Assembly: GCA_035341665.1 (NCBI GenBank)
Contig: DAOQVR010000002.1
Coordinates: forward strand, 186,001 to 250,000
Direction of reading: 5' to 3'
DNA from: DAOQVR01 sp035341665
GTDB lineage: Bacteria; Chloroflexota; Anaerolineae; JAAYZQ01
DNA: 64,000 nt
Positions 15,198 to 24,912 of the stretch are shown here, piece after piece (the stretch's first letter is position 1; every line of letters starts with the position of its first letter). The position numbers and the translations under genes are program-made. Under the pieces are notes generated by a model that was given only the letters and a program-made list of their open reading frames with translations, was not told where the DNA came from and did no database searches.

Positions 15198-15722
15198 ATG
15201 GATTTCTGGCAAGTTGTCGAGCTCAGGCACAGCGTGCGCAGTTATGACCCCGATGCAGATGTGCCGCAGGAAACCGTGGAAAAGCTCCTGGCGGCCGCTC
15301 TCCGTGCGCCTACGGGAGGCAACCGCCAGCCGTGGCACTTTTACGTCGTTCGTGACCGCGCGCTGCGCGACGGGTTGATGGCCGCGGCCTACGGGCAACG
15401 GTTCCTTGCCGAGGCGCCGGTGGTCATCGTGGTGTGCACGGATGCGGAAAAGTCGGCGGCGCGCTATGGCGACCGTGGGCGGGGACTCTACTGCCTTCAG
15501 GATACGGCAGCAGCCGTTGAGCACATCCTTCTGGGCGCCGTGGCGTCGGGGCTTGGGAGCTGCTGGGTCGGCGCGTTCGACGAGGCATCGGCGGCCGCGG
15601 TGCTGCAGCTGCCCGAGAAGCACCGCCCTGTGGCCATGCTCCCTATCGGCCGGCCTGCTCGCGAGCCATCGGGACGAACGCCACGCGAGCCGATGGAGCA
15701 GGTGGTCACCTTCCTCGGCTAG
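15198..15722 (+). CDS. Nitroreductase family FMN oxidoreductase
   Basis: 174 residues. It shows the nitroreductase fold signature: LRHSVRSYDPD (Arg pair contacting FMN), AAALRAPTGGNRQPWHFYVV, LQDTAAAVEHILLGAVASGLGSCW. FMN-dependent reductase using NAD(P)H; its substrate cannot be told from sequence. ATG at 15198 after AGGAGGGAGT, 8 bp past the surE stop, so it is the last gene of the serA/surE operon. Confidence 0.88.
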   Translation: MDFWQVVELRHSVRSYDPDADVPQETVEKLLAAALRAPTGGNRQPWHFYVVRDRALRDGLMAAAYGQRFLAEAPVVIVVCTDAEKSAARYGDRGRGLYCLQDTAAAVEHILLGAVASGLGSCWVGAFDEASAAAVLQLPEKHRPVAMLPIGRPAREPSGRTPREPMEQVVTFLG

Positions 15723-15781
15723 GGGGCCTGCGCCGATCGATAGCCCCTACGGGTTCCGCCGGCGCGCAGCACAGCTTGGAC

Positions 15782-15815
15782 GCAAAAGTGAGGCCGGCGA
15801 CGGCCTCACTTTTGC
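15782..15815. terminator. Bidirectional terminator
   Basis: Perfect 15-bp arms (GCAAAAGTGAGGCCG and complement) closing on a GCGA tetraloop, with A-rich and T-rich ends. It separates the convergent nitroreductase and YitT genes and includes the YitT stop codon (15806-15808). Confidence 0.9.
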
Positions 15816-16750
15816 TTGTGCGCTCGAAAGCCCTCGCCCAGCACTTCGTGAGCCTCCGATACAACCACGAAGGCACCCGGGTCCTGCTCGGAGATCAGCC
15901 GCTTGAGGCGCGTGACCTGCGAACGGGAGACCACCACATAGAGGATTGGCTGCGACGCCTGGGTGTAGCCTCCCATCGCCGGAATCAGGGTTGCGCCGCG
16001 ATCCAGGTCCTCCATGACAGCCTGCCGGATCTGCTCGGTGCAGCCCGAGAAGATGAGAAAGGCGCGGGCGTAGCCGGTGCCCTCCTGCACCGAATCGACC
16101 ACCTTCCCGGACACAAAGTTGACGATCAGGGCATACAGGGCCGGCACCAGGCCAACCTGCGTTGCGGCCGCCAGGAGCACGACGCTGTTCACGACGATGA
16201 AGGTGGTACCGAAGCGTATGCCGCGCACCCGGTCGAGGATCTGGGCGACAATGTCGGTGCCTCCGGTAGTGCCCTGACCGCGGAGGACGAGCCCTATGCC
16301 CAGCCCGTCGAGCGCCCCGCCGAAGAGAGTAAAGACGAGTGGGTCACCCTGGATGGGCGGCAGGACCAGCGCGAGCAGGTCGATGCCGACCGTCATGACC
16401 GCGGTCGCGTACACGGAGCGCACCAGCAGCCGCCAACCGCCGCCCCACCTGATTCCGGCCGCCAAGATGGGGATGTTGAGCAGGAGGGTGGTCAGGCCGA
16501 TCGGCCAGCCCCAGCGGTAGTAGAGCAGCATGCCAATGCCCGTCACGCCGCTGGAGACAACATGATTGGGCACCAGGAAGAGGTTGACGTTCGCGGCGCA
16601 GAGGAGTGCACCCACCGTCAACAGGGAATAGTCCTGGGCCAGCAGGCGTGCCCTCCGTGCGCGATGAGCAGCAGGGCGCGGCAGCGCCCGCTTCAGGTTG
16701 CCGGCTGTTCGAGAGATCCAATCCATGTGTCGTGTCGACAGGTGTCGCAT
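15806..16750 (-). CDS. YitT/DUF161 family membrane protein with DUF2179 domain
   Basis: 314 residues with the chosen start. About five hydrophobic helices (from SLLTVGALLCAANVNLFLVP to about residue 215) include the family motifs PNHVVSSGVTGIGMLLYY and GQGTTGGTDIVAQIL. A C-terminal soluble DUF2179 domain (YARAFLIFSGC to VVVSEAHEVLGEGF) follows. Substrate unknown. An ATG further upstream (16795) is excluded as start because the -10 box TATAAT lies downstream of it. That leaves the ATG at 16750 or 16726. Confidence 0.85.
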   Translation of the reverse strand: MRHLSTRHMDWISRTAGNLKRALPRPAAHRARRARLLAQDYSLLTVGALLCAANVNLFLVPNHVVSSGVTGIGMLLYYRWGWPIGLTTLLLNIPILAAGIRWGGGWRLLVRSVYATAVMTVGIDLLALVLPPIQGDPLVFTLFGGALDGLGIGLVLRGQGTTGGTDIVAQILDRVRGIRFGTTFIVVNSVVLLAAATQVGLVPALYALIVNFVSGKVVDSVQEGTGYARAFLIFSGCTEQIRQAVMEDLDRGATLIPAMGGYTQASQPILYVVVSRSQVTRLKRLISEQDPGAFVVVSEAHEVLGEGFRAHKQK

Positions 16751-16783
16751 GGCGCCGAGAGCCGTATGGAGCGGCGCGGAGGG

Positions 16784-16811
16784 ATTATACTTCATGCGCC
16801 AGGGGTGTCAA
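16784..16811 (-). promoter_or_regulatory. Promoter of the YitT gene
   Basis: TTGACA (16806-16811), 16-bp spacer, TATAAT (16784-16789): near-perfect consensus on the minus strand. Confidence 0.75.
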
Positions 16812-16908
16812 GCGGCGGCTGCGCGCCATTCAGGGCCCATTCGGAACGGGCACGAGGCCCAACACCACGACGACAGCCACCAGGCGCTGCCTCACGGCGC
16901 GGCGGCTG

Positions 16909-16937
16909 TTGGCGTTCGCGGGCTTCCGTGATACAAT
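16909..16937 (+). promoter_or_regulatory. Promoter of the branched-chain aminotransferase gene
   Basis: TTGGCG (16909-16914), 17-bp spacer, TACAAT (16932-16937), about 65 bp before the start codon. Confidence 0.6.
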
Positions 16938-17003
16938 CGGGACGACATCAGGTGTAGGTAGGCCGGTACCTAGCCTGTGGAATGCGACGAAGCAGGAGAT
17001 ATC

Positions 17004-17927
17004 ATGACCCAATACGCGTTCTTCCAGGGCAAGATCGTCCCCATCCAGGAAGCCAAAATCAGCGTCATGACTCACGCGTTCAACTACGGCACCGGGTGCT
17101 TCGAGGGGATCCGTGCCTACTGGAACCAGGAAGAGGGCCAACTGTACGTCTTCCGCCTGAAAGAGCACTACGAGCGGCTCCTGCGCTCGTGCCGCATCCT
17201 GCGCATCGGGCTCCCCTACAGCGCCGACGACCTATGCGGGATCACCGTGGAGCTTCTGAAGCGCGAGGGATACCGGGAAGACAGCTATGTCCGGCCGGTG
17301 GCCTACAAGGCGGACGAAGTCATTGGGGTGAGGCTGCACAACTTGCGAGATGAGATCACGATCTTTGCCACCCCGTTTGGCCGGTACATCGAGAGAGAGG
17401 AAGGAGCGCACGTCTGTATCTCGTCATGGCAGAGGGTGGACGACAACGCAACCCCGGCGCGGGCCAAGATCACGGGTGCCTACATCAACTCGGCATTCGC
17501 CAAGACGGATGCGGTGCTGAGCGGGTATGACGAGGCGCTGGTGCTGACGGCGACGGGGCACATCTCCGAGGGAAGTGCCGAGAACTTTTTCATGGTGCGC
17601 GACGGCAGGCTGGTCACACCACCGGTGACGTCCAACATCCTGGAGGGGATCACGCGCAGCACGATCATGACGCTGGCGTGGGAGGAAATGGGTCTCAAGA
17701 CCACGGAGCGCAACATCGACCGCAGCGAGATCTATGTCTGCGAGGAGGCCTTCTTGTGCGGCACGGGGGTGCAGATCGCGGCCATCACGCAGGTGGAGCA
17801 CCGGCCGCTGGGCACAGGGAGCATCGGGCCGGTCGTGAGCCGGCTGCGCGACCTCTACTTTAGCGTCGTGAGGGGCAAGCACGCCAGGTACCGGTCGTGG
17901 TGCACCCCGGTGTACGAAGGACAGTAG
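17004..17927 (+). CDS. ilvE: Branched-chain amino acid aminotransferase
   Basis: 307 residues, fold type IV PLP enzyme. It shows MTHAFNYGTGCFEGIRAYW, the lysine segment ARAKITGAYINS, EALVLTATGHISEGSAENFF and TSNILEGITR. It transfers the amino group between glutamate and branched-chain 2-oxo acids. D-amino acid aminotransferase is the other family member, but the CFEGIRAYW region favours ilvE. ATG at 17004 after GCAGGAGATATC. Confidence 0.92.
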   Translation: MTQYAFFQGKIVPIQEAKISVMTHAFNYGTGCFEGIRAYWNQEEGQLYVFRLKEHYERLLRSCRILRIGLPYSADDLCGITVELLKREGYREDSYVRPVAYKADEVIGVRLHNLRDEITIFATPFGRYIEREEGAHVCISSWQRVDDNATPARAKITGAYINSAFAKTDAVLSGYDEALVLTATGHISEGSAENFFMVRDGRLVTPPVTSNILEGITRSTIMTLAWEEMGLKTTERNIDRSEIYVCEEAFLCGTGVQIAAITQVEHRPLGTGSIGPVVSRLRDLYFSVVRGKHARYRSWCTPVYEGQ

Positions 17928-17951
17928 TACAGTGCCAGCGGGAGGGGGCTG

Positions 17952-18860
17952 TTGAGCTTGCGTGCACGCCCGTCTGCCGGCGCTCCGCTGGGCCTGCTCT
18001 CGATCGGGCTGGTCCTGGGCATCGACGTGTGGCTTCTGAGGTGGCTCATTGGCCAGCAGATCCGCCCTCAGCACTTCACATTCCTCACGTTCCTTGTTGG
18101 GCTCCTGCTCTTGGCCAGCGTGCCACTGCTGGCGGTCCTTGCCTATCATTCGCTCAGCTGCCTCACGCTTCGCTATCGACTCGACCGGGACGGGGTGACG
18201 GTCCGTTGGCTTGGCGGGCGCCAAGTCGTTCCCATTCGCGACATCCATCGCGTCCTGCCGGGCAGCCAGCTCGGCGGGCCGGTGGTGCATCGGAGGGGAG
18301 TGCGCTGGCCAGGGCATGAGCGCGGCGAGGGAGCCATCCCCGGTATTGGGCAGACGCTCTTCCTGGCTACGAGGCCCCTTGAGAATCAGCTGCTGCTCAT
18401 CACCCCGGGGAAGGCGCTGGCAATAACCCCTGCACGCCCTGACGATTTCGTGCGGGGCCTGGCGGCAAGACAGGAGCTGGGGCCGAACCGGATCGTAGAG
18501 CCGGAGAGATGGCGGGCACCGTGGCTGACGTGGAGCCTCTGGAGAGACCGGACGGCCGGGCTGGTCCTGGGAGCAGCGACCGCCATCAACCTGGGTCTCT
18601 TTGCGTACTTGTGCGCGCGCTTTCCGAGGCTGGACGAGCAGCTGCCCCTGCACTACAACAGCCAGGGGCTGGCAGACCGAATCGGTACCAAAGCCGACCT
18701 CTTTGGGCTGCCGATCATCGGGCTCATCATCCTGGGAACCAACCTGGTCCTCGGCTTGCTCCTCTACCGCAAAGAGAGAGCGGGATCGTACCTGCTGTGG
18801 GGTGCCGCGGCGGTCGCCCAGGCCCTCTTTTGGTTGGCGGTCATGGGCATGGTGTACTGA
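17952..18860 (+). CDS. Membrane protein with bacterial PH-like and DUF1648-type regions
   Basis: 302 residues. Two hydrophobic segments at the N-terminus (about 13-35 and 44-67) are followed by a soluble part that resembles bacterial PH domains (LTLRYRLDRDGVTVRWLGGR, VPIRDIHRV). Then come three more helices with LPLHYNSQGLADRIGTKADL, the DUF1648 signature. The start is a TTG at 17952 preceded by GGAGGGGG. It overlaps the next gene (TGATG), so the two membrane proteins are probably made together. Function unknown. Confidence 0.75.
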   Translation: MSLRARPSAGAPLGLLSIGLVLGIDVWLLRWLIGQQIRPQHFTFLTFLVGLLLLASVPLLAVLAYHSLSCLTLRYRLDRDGVTVRWLGGRQVVPIRDIHRVLPGSQLGGPVVHRRGVRWPGHERGEGAIPGIGQTLFLATRPLENQLLLITPGKALAITPARPDDFVRGLAARQELGPNRIVEPERWRAPWLTWSLWRDRTAGLVLGAATAINLGLFAYLCARFPRLDEQLPLHYNSQGLADRIGTKADLFGLPIIGLIILGTNLVLGLLLYRKERAGSYLLWGAAAVAQALFWLAVMGMVY

Positions 18861-19690
18861 TGGAGCGGATCCTTCTCGGGTTGCTGCTGAGCGGAGTGAT
18901 CGCCGGCCTGGCATACTGGCGACAAGCCCTGACGCTCAGCGGTATGGTGGGTGCCATTGTCGTCGGCACGCTGACCTTTGGCTTCGGCGGGTGGGTGTGG
19001 GGCCTTCTGCTTATCACTTTCTTCGTCTCGTCGAGCTGGCTCTCGCACTACCGGAGCGAGGACAAGGAGGGCGCGGCCGAGCGGTTCGCAAAGGGAAGCC
19101 GGCGCGACCTGGGGCAGACCCTTGCGAATGGGGGCACGGGGGCCGCGTTGGCGCTGGCCTTTGCCCAGTACCCGGAGCCCGTGCTCTTTGCCGCGTTTCT
19201 GGGCGTGATGGGCAGCGTCACTGCCGACACGTGGGCAACCGAGCTGGGGATCTTGAGCCGCGTTCCGCCCCGGCTGATCACGACGGGCGAGGTGGTGCCG
19301 CCGGGCACGTCGGGTGGGCTGACAAAACTGGGAACGTGGGCATCGCTGGCAGGTGCGCTCCTGATCGGCGCCATGGCGACCCTGCTGACGCAGATCGAGT
19401 CGCTTGCTGGCGGCAATGGGTGGAGCTTGCAGGCCGTCACGCTTCCGCTCTACGCGGCGGCGGGAGGGATGACCGGCTCCCTGGTCGACAGCCTCCTGGG
19501 GGCGACACTGCAGGGGATCTATTACTGCGCGCATTGCGGTCACGAGACGGAGAGCTCGGTCCACCGCTGTGGACAGCCCGCACAGCTCAGGCGCGGCTGG
19601 GCATGGCTGAGCAACGACGTGGTGAACCTGGCCTCGTCGGTCGCCGGCGGCCTAGTGGCCGCCCTGCTGGCCTGGATTCTTTGGAGGTAG
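18860..19690 (+). CDS. DUF92 family membrane protein
   Basis: 276 residues with about six membrane helices, DUF92/TIGR00297 family. Typical pieces are LSGMVGAIVVGTLTFGFGGW, GTGAALALAFA, TADTWATELGILSR, GTSGGLTKLGT and DSLLGATLQG, ending with a CAHCGHET...HRCG cysteine cluster and WLSNDVVNL. Plant relatives include VTE6, a phytyl-phosphate kinase, so a polyprenyl-phosphate kinase role is possible but unproven. The ATG overlaps the previous stop. Confidence 0.85.
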   Translation: MERILLGLLLSGVIAGLAYWRQALTLSGMVGAIVVGTLTFGFGGWVWGLLLITFFVSSSWLSHYRSEDKEGAAERFAKGSRRDLGQTLANGGTGAALALAFAQYPEPVLFAAFLGVMGSVTADTWATELGILSRVPPRLITTGEVVPPGTSGGLTKLGTWASLAGALLIGAMATLLTQIESLAGGNGWSLQAVTLPLYAAAGGMTGSLVDSLLGATLQGIYYCAHCGHETESSVHRCGQPAQLRRGWAWLSNDVVNLASSVAGGLVAALLAWILWR

Positions 19691-19694
19691 GGCA

Positions 19695-20552
19695 ATGACA
19701 CGCAAGCAAATGACTCTGATGGTCTTGCTGTGCGCGGTGGTGTCGGCACTGGTCTCGCTCACCGTGGTAGCAGGCGCAGTACTGATCCTGCGGGACAAGG
19801 TGGCAATGGTTAACCCCGAGGCTACCTCGACCAACCGGCCGGTCGCAGGGACGGAGCAGGAACCGGCCGCCGCAGGGACGGAGGAGGTGCCGGCGAACCC
19901 CGAGCCGGGGCAGACCCCGGAAGGGGCCACGAGCGTCATCCATACGGTGGTCGCAGGCGACACAATCAGTGGCCTCTCGCTGCAGTACGATGTCCCAGCC
20001 GAAGACATCATCAGCGCCAACCAGATCCAGAACCCCAACTTTCTTACCGTGGGAGCCAGGCTCGTGATCCCACTGGGGGGCGTAGAGCAGGTGGAGATGA
20101 CTGCCGCGCCCGCGCCGACGGCGACGGACACTCCGATCCCCTTTGAGCCACCCTCGGCACAGATGACAGCTACGGCAGCCGCCGAGGCCGGCGCCACGGC
20201 CACACCGCTGCCCACGCCCCTCCCAATCACCGGGGAGCTGGTGATCGAAATCGTGGAGGTGGTCAAACCGGGGGTCGTGGCGCAGGAAGGGGTCACGTTT
20301 GCCAATCGGGGCAGCCGCCTGGCCGACATGTCGGGCTGGACGATCAGCGATGCCGCCGGCAACTCGTACACCTTCCCGAGCCTCCGCCTGTGGGCCGGAG
20401 GCACGGTGACCGTCTTTACCCGCGCCGGCCAGGATGGCAGCCCGGCCGCTGCACTCTATTGGGGCAAGACGCAGGCAATGTGGTCGTCAGGAGAGACGGC
20501 AACGCTGAAGAACACAGATGGCAAGACGATGGCGGAGTACACCGTCCCGTAG
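19695..20552 (+). CDS. LysM and lamin-tail domain surface protein
   Basis: 285 residues. An N-terminal signal anchor (about 7-32) precedes a LysM domain (about 82-126: HTVVAGDTISGLSLQYDVPA to ARLVIPLG), which binds peptidoglycan-like glycans. A Pro/Thr/Ala-rich linker (about 130-180) leads to a lamin-tail-like beta domain (VIEIVEVVKPGVVAQEGVTF to MAEYTVP). It is probably anchored in the membrane and binds cell-wall or surface glycan. It follows DUF92 by 4 bp, in the same transcription unit. Confidence 0.82.
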   Translation: MTRKQMTLMVLLCAVVSALVSLTVVAGAVLILRDKVAMVNPEATSTNRPVAGTEQEPAAAGTEEVPANPEPGQTPEGATSVIHTVVAGDTISGLSLQYDVPAEDIISANQIQNPNFLTVGARLVIPLGGVEQVEMTAAPAPTATDTPIPFEPPSAQMTATAAAEAGATATPLPTPLPITGELVIEIVEVVKPGVVAQEGVTFANRGSRLADMSGWTISDAAGNSYTFPSLRLWAGGTVTVFTRAGQDGSPAAALYWGKTQAMWSSGETATLKNTDGKTMAEYTVP

Positions 20553-20691
20553 CGAGCCAATCGCCAAGAGCCAAAGTGCAAGCAGCGCAAGGTCCGAGGG
20601 GGCAGGCGCTGCCCCAGCCCGGCAGTGGTCCGGATGGCGGCGACGTGCCGCGCGGGCTTGTGGCCCAGGCACATAGCCTGCCTGGTGTCCT

Positions 20692-20719
20692 TTGACAGGA
20701 TCAGAAGTCGTGCGATAAT
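20692..20719 (+). promoter_or_regulatory. Promoter of the BTAD-AAA regulator
   Basis: TTGACA (20692-20697), 16-bp spacer, GATAAT (20714-20719), about 50 bp before the ATG at 20770. Confidence 0.7.
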
Positions 20720-20769
20720 CGTATCTGGCGGCACTCACACAGAGCAACACCGAGGCAGGGCAACCCCTG

Positions 20770-23700
20770 ATGCTATGTGTCTCGTTGTTGGGCGGTTTCC
20801 GGGTCATCCACGGCGAGGCCCACGTGACGGCCGTCGACACGCCACGCCTGCAGGCCCTCCTCGCCCATCTCATCCTCAACGGAGGGGTACCCCAGTCACG
20901 TGCGCACCTGGCGTTTCTTTTCTGGCCAGACACCACAGAGGCACAGGCGCGCACCAATCTGCGCAATCTGCTGCATCACCTGCGGCACGCTCTTCCCAAC
21001 GCCGATGCCCATCTCGCGGCAGACAGCCAGACCCTGCAGTGGCGGACGGACGTCCCTTTCTGGCTCGACGTAGACGGCTTCGAGAGGGGCCTCAGCCGGG
21101 CAGATCAGGCCGCCCGCGAAGGCGACCCCACTGCGGCCCAGGAGGCACTTGAGCAAGCGGCTGCCCTCTACCAGGGGGACTTGCTGCCAAGCTGCTACGA
21201 TGACTGGATCGTTCCCCGCCGGGAGAGCCTGCGCCAGGCGAACCTGAGTGCCCTGGAGCGGCTGGTCAGCATGGCAGAGGAGCGATGTGACTACCGGGCG
21301 GCCATCGGGGTCGCGGAGCGGCTCCTGCGGCATGACCCCTTACACGAGGCCACCTACCGGCACCTGATGCGGCTCCACGCCCTGGAGGGCGATCGGGCGG
21401 GCGCCCTTCGGGTCTACCACGCCTGCGCGACCGCCCTCCGGCGCGAGCTCGATGTGGAGCCCGGCCCTGCGACCCGCTTGGCCTATGAACAGATCCTCGG
21501 TGCCAAGATGCCCCTCATCGAGAGGGCGCCGGCCGAGGCGGCTGCCTCCCCCCTGTTCGGGCGCGAGACGGAATGGAAGCAGATGCTGCGGGCCTGGCGC
21601 GCCGCAGCAGGAGGAGGTACCCCGCACGCCGTTCTGCTGTGCGGAGAGGCCGGAATCGGCAAGACCAGGCTGGTGGAGCAGCTGCTGCAATGGGCCTCAC
21701 GACAGGGGATTTCCTGCGCTGCAGCGCGGTGCTATGCGGCGGAGGGCGCGTTGGCCTACGCGCCTGTGACCGCCTGGCTGCGCTCGACCCCGCTGGCTCC
21801 CCTCGAAGATGTGTGGCTCACAGAGGTCGGTCGGCTGCTGCCGGAGGCACTCGCCAAGCGGCCCGATCTGCCCCGCCCAGGAGCGCTGACCGAAGCGTGG
21901 CAGCGGCAGCGCTTATTCGAGGCGCTGGCGCGCGCAGCCCTGGGGATGGGCCAACCCCTGCTGCTGGTGATCGACGACCTGCAGTGGTGCGACCGGGACA
22001 CACTGGAGTGGACCCACTTTCTGCTCCGCTTTGACCGGCGGGCGCGACTGCTCTTCGCCGGAAGCTACCGGCCCGAGGAGATTGGGGAGGGGCATCCCCT
22101 CACGCCCGCGATCCAGGCGCTGCGCCTGTCGGACCAGGTGACCGAGATAGAGCTCCAGCCGCTTGACGAGACTGCCACCCAAGCCCTGGCTTCGCACATC
22201 GCGGGCCGCCCCATCGATCCCGGCGCAGCGGAGCGCATCTACCACGAGACAGAGGGAAATCCGCTGTTCGTGGTCGAGACGGTGCGCGCTGAGCTGGCGA
22301 GGCGGAGTGAGCCAGGCTTGGCAGGTGCAGGCACCGAACCAGGCGCGAGTCGCCGGGCCGGCACCCTCGGCCCGACGCCAAAGGTGCAGGCGGTCCTCGA
22401 AGCGCGTCTGGCACAGCTGTCCGCTCCTGCCCGTGAGCTTGCCGGTGTGGCGGCCGCGATCGGCCGCGAGTTCAGCTTCCAGCTTCTGGCCCGTGCAAGC
22501 TCTCACGATGAGGATTTCCTGGTGAGGGATCTCGACGAGCTCTGGCACCGGCGCATCGTGAGGGAGCACGGCAGAGACGCCTACGATTTCTCTCACGACA
22601 AGCTGCGCGAAGCCGCGTACCTGGCTCAGGGCACGGTCCGGCGCCGCATGTTCCACCGCGCCATTGCCGAAGCGCTGCGGGAGCTTGGCGTCCACGACCT
22701 GGACACGGTCAGCCACCAGGTAGCCGCCCACTACGAGCGCGCCGGCATGCCCGAGGAAGCCGCCCCCTACTACCTGCAGGCGGCCCTGGTGGCTCGCCGG
22801 GTCTATGCCAACCCGGAGGCCATTGCCCTGCTTCGACAAGGCCTCGCCGTCTCGGAGGAGGCCGATGCGAGGCCAGACCATGGCGGGCACGGGCCTGGGA
22901 TCGCGGCGCGCCTCTGGGAAGAGCTGGGCGACCTGCTCGAGCTGAAAGCAGACCACGACGAGGCCCTCCAAGCGTATGACAGAGCGCGTGTGCGGCTTTC
23001 TCAGGAAGATCAACTGGGGCAGGCGCGGCTGCATCGAAAGGCAGCCACCGTCCGGCGCGAACAGAGGCTCTACTCAGAAGCAACGGATGCCTGCAACCGC
23101 GCGGAGGCCGTCCTCCGAGAGCAGCCCGCCGGCGATGATGACTCGTGGTGGGGTGCATGGCTAGAGGTGCAGATAGAGCGGGTCTGGGTGCTGTACTGGT
23201 CGGCCCGCTGGCGAGACCTTGAGGAGCTGGTGCGCTCGCTGCAGCCGGTCATGCAGTCGCGCGGGGGAGGCACGAGCCGCATGCGCTTTCTATGGGCTTC
23301 CTGCCTCCTCGAGCTGCGGATGGAACGCTACCGGGTATCGGACAGCATGCTGGCTGATGCCCTCGAAGGGCACACACTGTGCCAGGCCTTGGGAACGACC
23401 AGGGAAGCGATCGATTGGGAGTTTGAGATCGGTTTCCTGCACCTGTGGCGCCGGGAGTTGCAGGAGGCCGAGAGGCACCTGGGGGCTTCGCTCGAGCTGT
23501 CCGTGCGGGCCGGGGTCGTGCCGTTCCAGACCCTGGGGTTGACCTACCTGACGGTCGTGCAGCGATTCCGGGGCCTCGAGACCCAGGTCGCGGGGTGTGC
23601 GCAGCGATCCCTGGAAGCGGCCGAGGAAGCCCGGATGCCCGATTATGTGGCAGCGGCCAGGGGCAACCTGGCATGGCTGGCCTGGCGCAGGCGCGACCTG

Positions 23701-24000
23701 CCCGCTGCCGAGACGATGGCCCAGGCTGCGCTCGCGATCTGGCGGCAGTCGCCTTTGGTTTACCCCTTTCAGTGGCTGGCCCTTTGGCCCCTCGCCGCCG
23801 TCCTGTTGGCGCAGGGCCGGGAAGACGAGGCATGGGCGCCCTTCGAGGCGCTGCTCGAGCCGACTCAACAGAGGCTACCGGACGATCTGAACAGCGCCCT
23901 GGAGTCGGCCATCCTCGCCAGAAGCGAGGCCCAGGCCGGCGCAGCCCGCCTGCACCTCGATCGAGCCCTGACGCTGGCTTGCGAGATGGGCTACCTGTAG
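20770..24000 (+). CDS. BTAD-AAA-TPR transcriptional regulator (SARP/MalT-like)
   Basis: 1076 residues. It opens with an OmpR-type winged helix (about 1-95: LCVSLLGGFRVIHGEAHV, TPRLQALLAHLILNG), followed by a bacterial transcriptional activator domain (about 100-245). A P-loop ATPase (STAND/AAA) comes next, with Walker A CGEAGIGKTRL near 292 and Walker B LLLVIDDLQWCD. From about 640 to the end there are tetratricopeptide-like helices. Such proteins are ATP-controlled transcription activators, with the TPR part sensing a partner. The target genes are unknown; the next gene encodes a small secreted protein. It has its own promoter. Confidence 0.88.
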   Translation: MLCVSLLGGFRVIHGEAHVTAVDTPRLQALLAHLILNGGVPQSRAHLAFLFWPDTTEAQARTNLRNLLHHLRHALPNADAHLAADSQTLQWRTDVPFWLDVDGFERGLSRADQAAREGDPTAAQEALEQAAALYQGDLLPSCYDDWIVPRRESLRQANLSALERLVSMAEERCDYRAAIGVAERLLRHDPLHEATYRHLMRLHALEGDRAGALRVYHACATALRRELDVEPGPATRLAYEQILGAKMPLIERAPAEAAASPLFGRETEWKQMLRAWRAAAGGGTPHAVLLCGEAGIGKTRLVEQLLQWASRQGISCAAARCYAAEGALAYAPVTAWLRSTPLAPLEDVWLTEVGRLLPEALAKRPDLPRPGALTEAWQRQRLFEALARAALGMGQPLLLVIDDLQWCDRDTLEWTHFLLRFDRRARLLFAGSYRPEEIGEGHPLTPAIQALRLSDQVTEIELQPLDETATQALASHIAGRPIDPGAAERIYHETEGNPLFVVETVRAELARRSEPGLAGAGTEPGASRRAGTLGPTPKVQAVLEARLAQLSAPARELAGVAAAIGREFSFQLLARASSHDEDFLVRDLDELWHRRIVREHGRDAYDFSHDKLREAAYLAQGTVRRRMFHRAIAEALRELGVHDLDTVSHQVAAHYERAGMPEEAAPYYLQAALVARRVYANPEAIALLRQGLAVSEEADARPDHGGHGPGIAARLWEELGDLLELKADHDEALQAYDRARVRLSQEDQLGQARLHRKAATVRREQRLYSEATDACNRAEAVLREQPAGDDDSWWGAWLEVQIERVWVLYWSARWRDLEELVRSLQPVMQSRGGGTSRMRFLWASCLLELRMERYRVSDSMLADALEGHTLCQALGTTREAIDWEFEIGFLHLWRRELQEAERHLGASLELSVRAGVVPFQTLGLTYLTVVQRFRGLETQVAGCAQRSLEAAEEARMPDYVAAARGNLAWLAWRRRDLPAAETMAQAALAIWRQSPLVYPFQWLALWPLAAVLLAQGREDEAWAPFEALLEPTQQRLPDDLNSALESAILARSEAQAGAARLHLDRALTLACEMGYL

Positions 24001-24235
24001 CCGCTTCCCAGCGCCTAGAGCCTCGAGTTGCTCCTGTGTCCGCCGGCCTGTCCCACCTCGGGGCCGTGGTGATCCCTCACAGCAGGGGCGATGCTCCTCC
24101 CGAGCTGCTCCCACGGATCCACCCTACCAAACGCTGCACGAAACGAAATGGAAACGCCCCTTGCCTTATACTGGACCTGACGGTTGGGACGTGGTTCCAA
24201 AAAAAAGCCGTCACAGCGAGAAAGGGAGGAATCCA

Positions 24236-24700
24236 ATGAAGACAAAGGCTTCCAGGGTAGTGGTATTGGTGCTCGTATGCGTCCTGTTGTCACTGCCGGC
24301 GACTGCGCTGGCGACTCGCCCCGAGCCGCTGACGATCGAGGCGGAGATGTGGATGACCGGCGAGACGTCGGCCGCCGGCTACTTCTGGACAAGCGGCCTG
24401 TTCAGCGACGGGGGGGCTGCCTCTGAGGTGTTCACCGTCAAGGCCGATACCATCCATGGGGTCAAGACGTTGGTGGGCCAACTCGGCACCATCACCCTCA
24501 ACTTCCAGGCTCGGATCACGTGGACAGGGGAGTACACTTCTGAGGCCAACGGGCGGTATGTCATCGTTTCCGGGACGGGCGCGTACGAGAACCTGCACGG
24601 CGTGGGTGAGACGTACGCGACGCTGGATCTGGGGTGCATGGGCCCCGACTGCCCACCCAATATCGTAGCAACCTACACGGGCACGGCGCACTTTGACTAG
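24236..24700 (+). CDS. Small secreted protein, allene-oxide-cyclase-like barrel
   Basis: 154 residues. A signal peptide of about 26 residues (VVVLVLVCVLLSLPATALA) precedes a beta-rich mature part. The segment VSGTGAYENLHGVGETYATL resembles the GTGxYxxxxG motif of allene oxide cyclase/dirigent-like barrels. Two cysteines (LGCMGPDCPP) could form a disulphide. Function unknown. The ATG at 24236 follows GGGAGGAA. A TATACT -10-like box is at 24168-24173 without a good -35. GC-rich neighbours and no operon partner. Confidence 0.65.
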   Translation: MKTKASRVVVLVLVCVLLSLPATALATRPEPLTIEAEMWMTGETSAAGYFWTSGLFSDGGAASEVFTVKADTIHGVKTLVGQLGTITLNFQARITWTGEYTSEANGRYVIVSGTGAYENLHGVGETYATLDLGCMGPDCPPNIVATYTGTAHFD

Positions 24701-24738
24701 GGTGCGGGCCCGAACATGGCCTCCCCAAGGCGGGCGCC

Positions 24739-24771
24739 GGCAGGAGAGGGGTCCGGCTTCCCTCTCCTGCC
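24739..24771 (+). terminator. Hairpin after the secreted barrel protein
   Basis: Perfect 12-bp arms (GGCAGGAGAGGG and complement) with a 9-nt loop. No T-tract follows, so termination would need another factor. Confidence 0.5.
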
Positions 24772-24912
24772 CTGGCGGCTGGGCGCCCTCTGCTGCGTGT
24801 GGGGCGGCCCGCCAACTGCCACGGCAGCACTGAAGAAGACCCTGGCGCCAAGGATCTGCAGATGCAGGCGTGCCGCCGGGCTCAGAGCCATTAGGACCAA
24901 AGGAGGACAGAC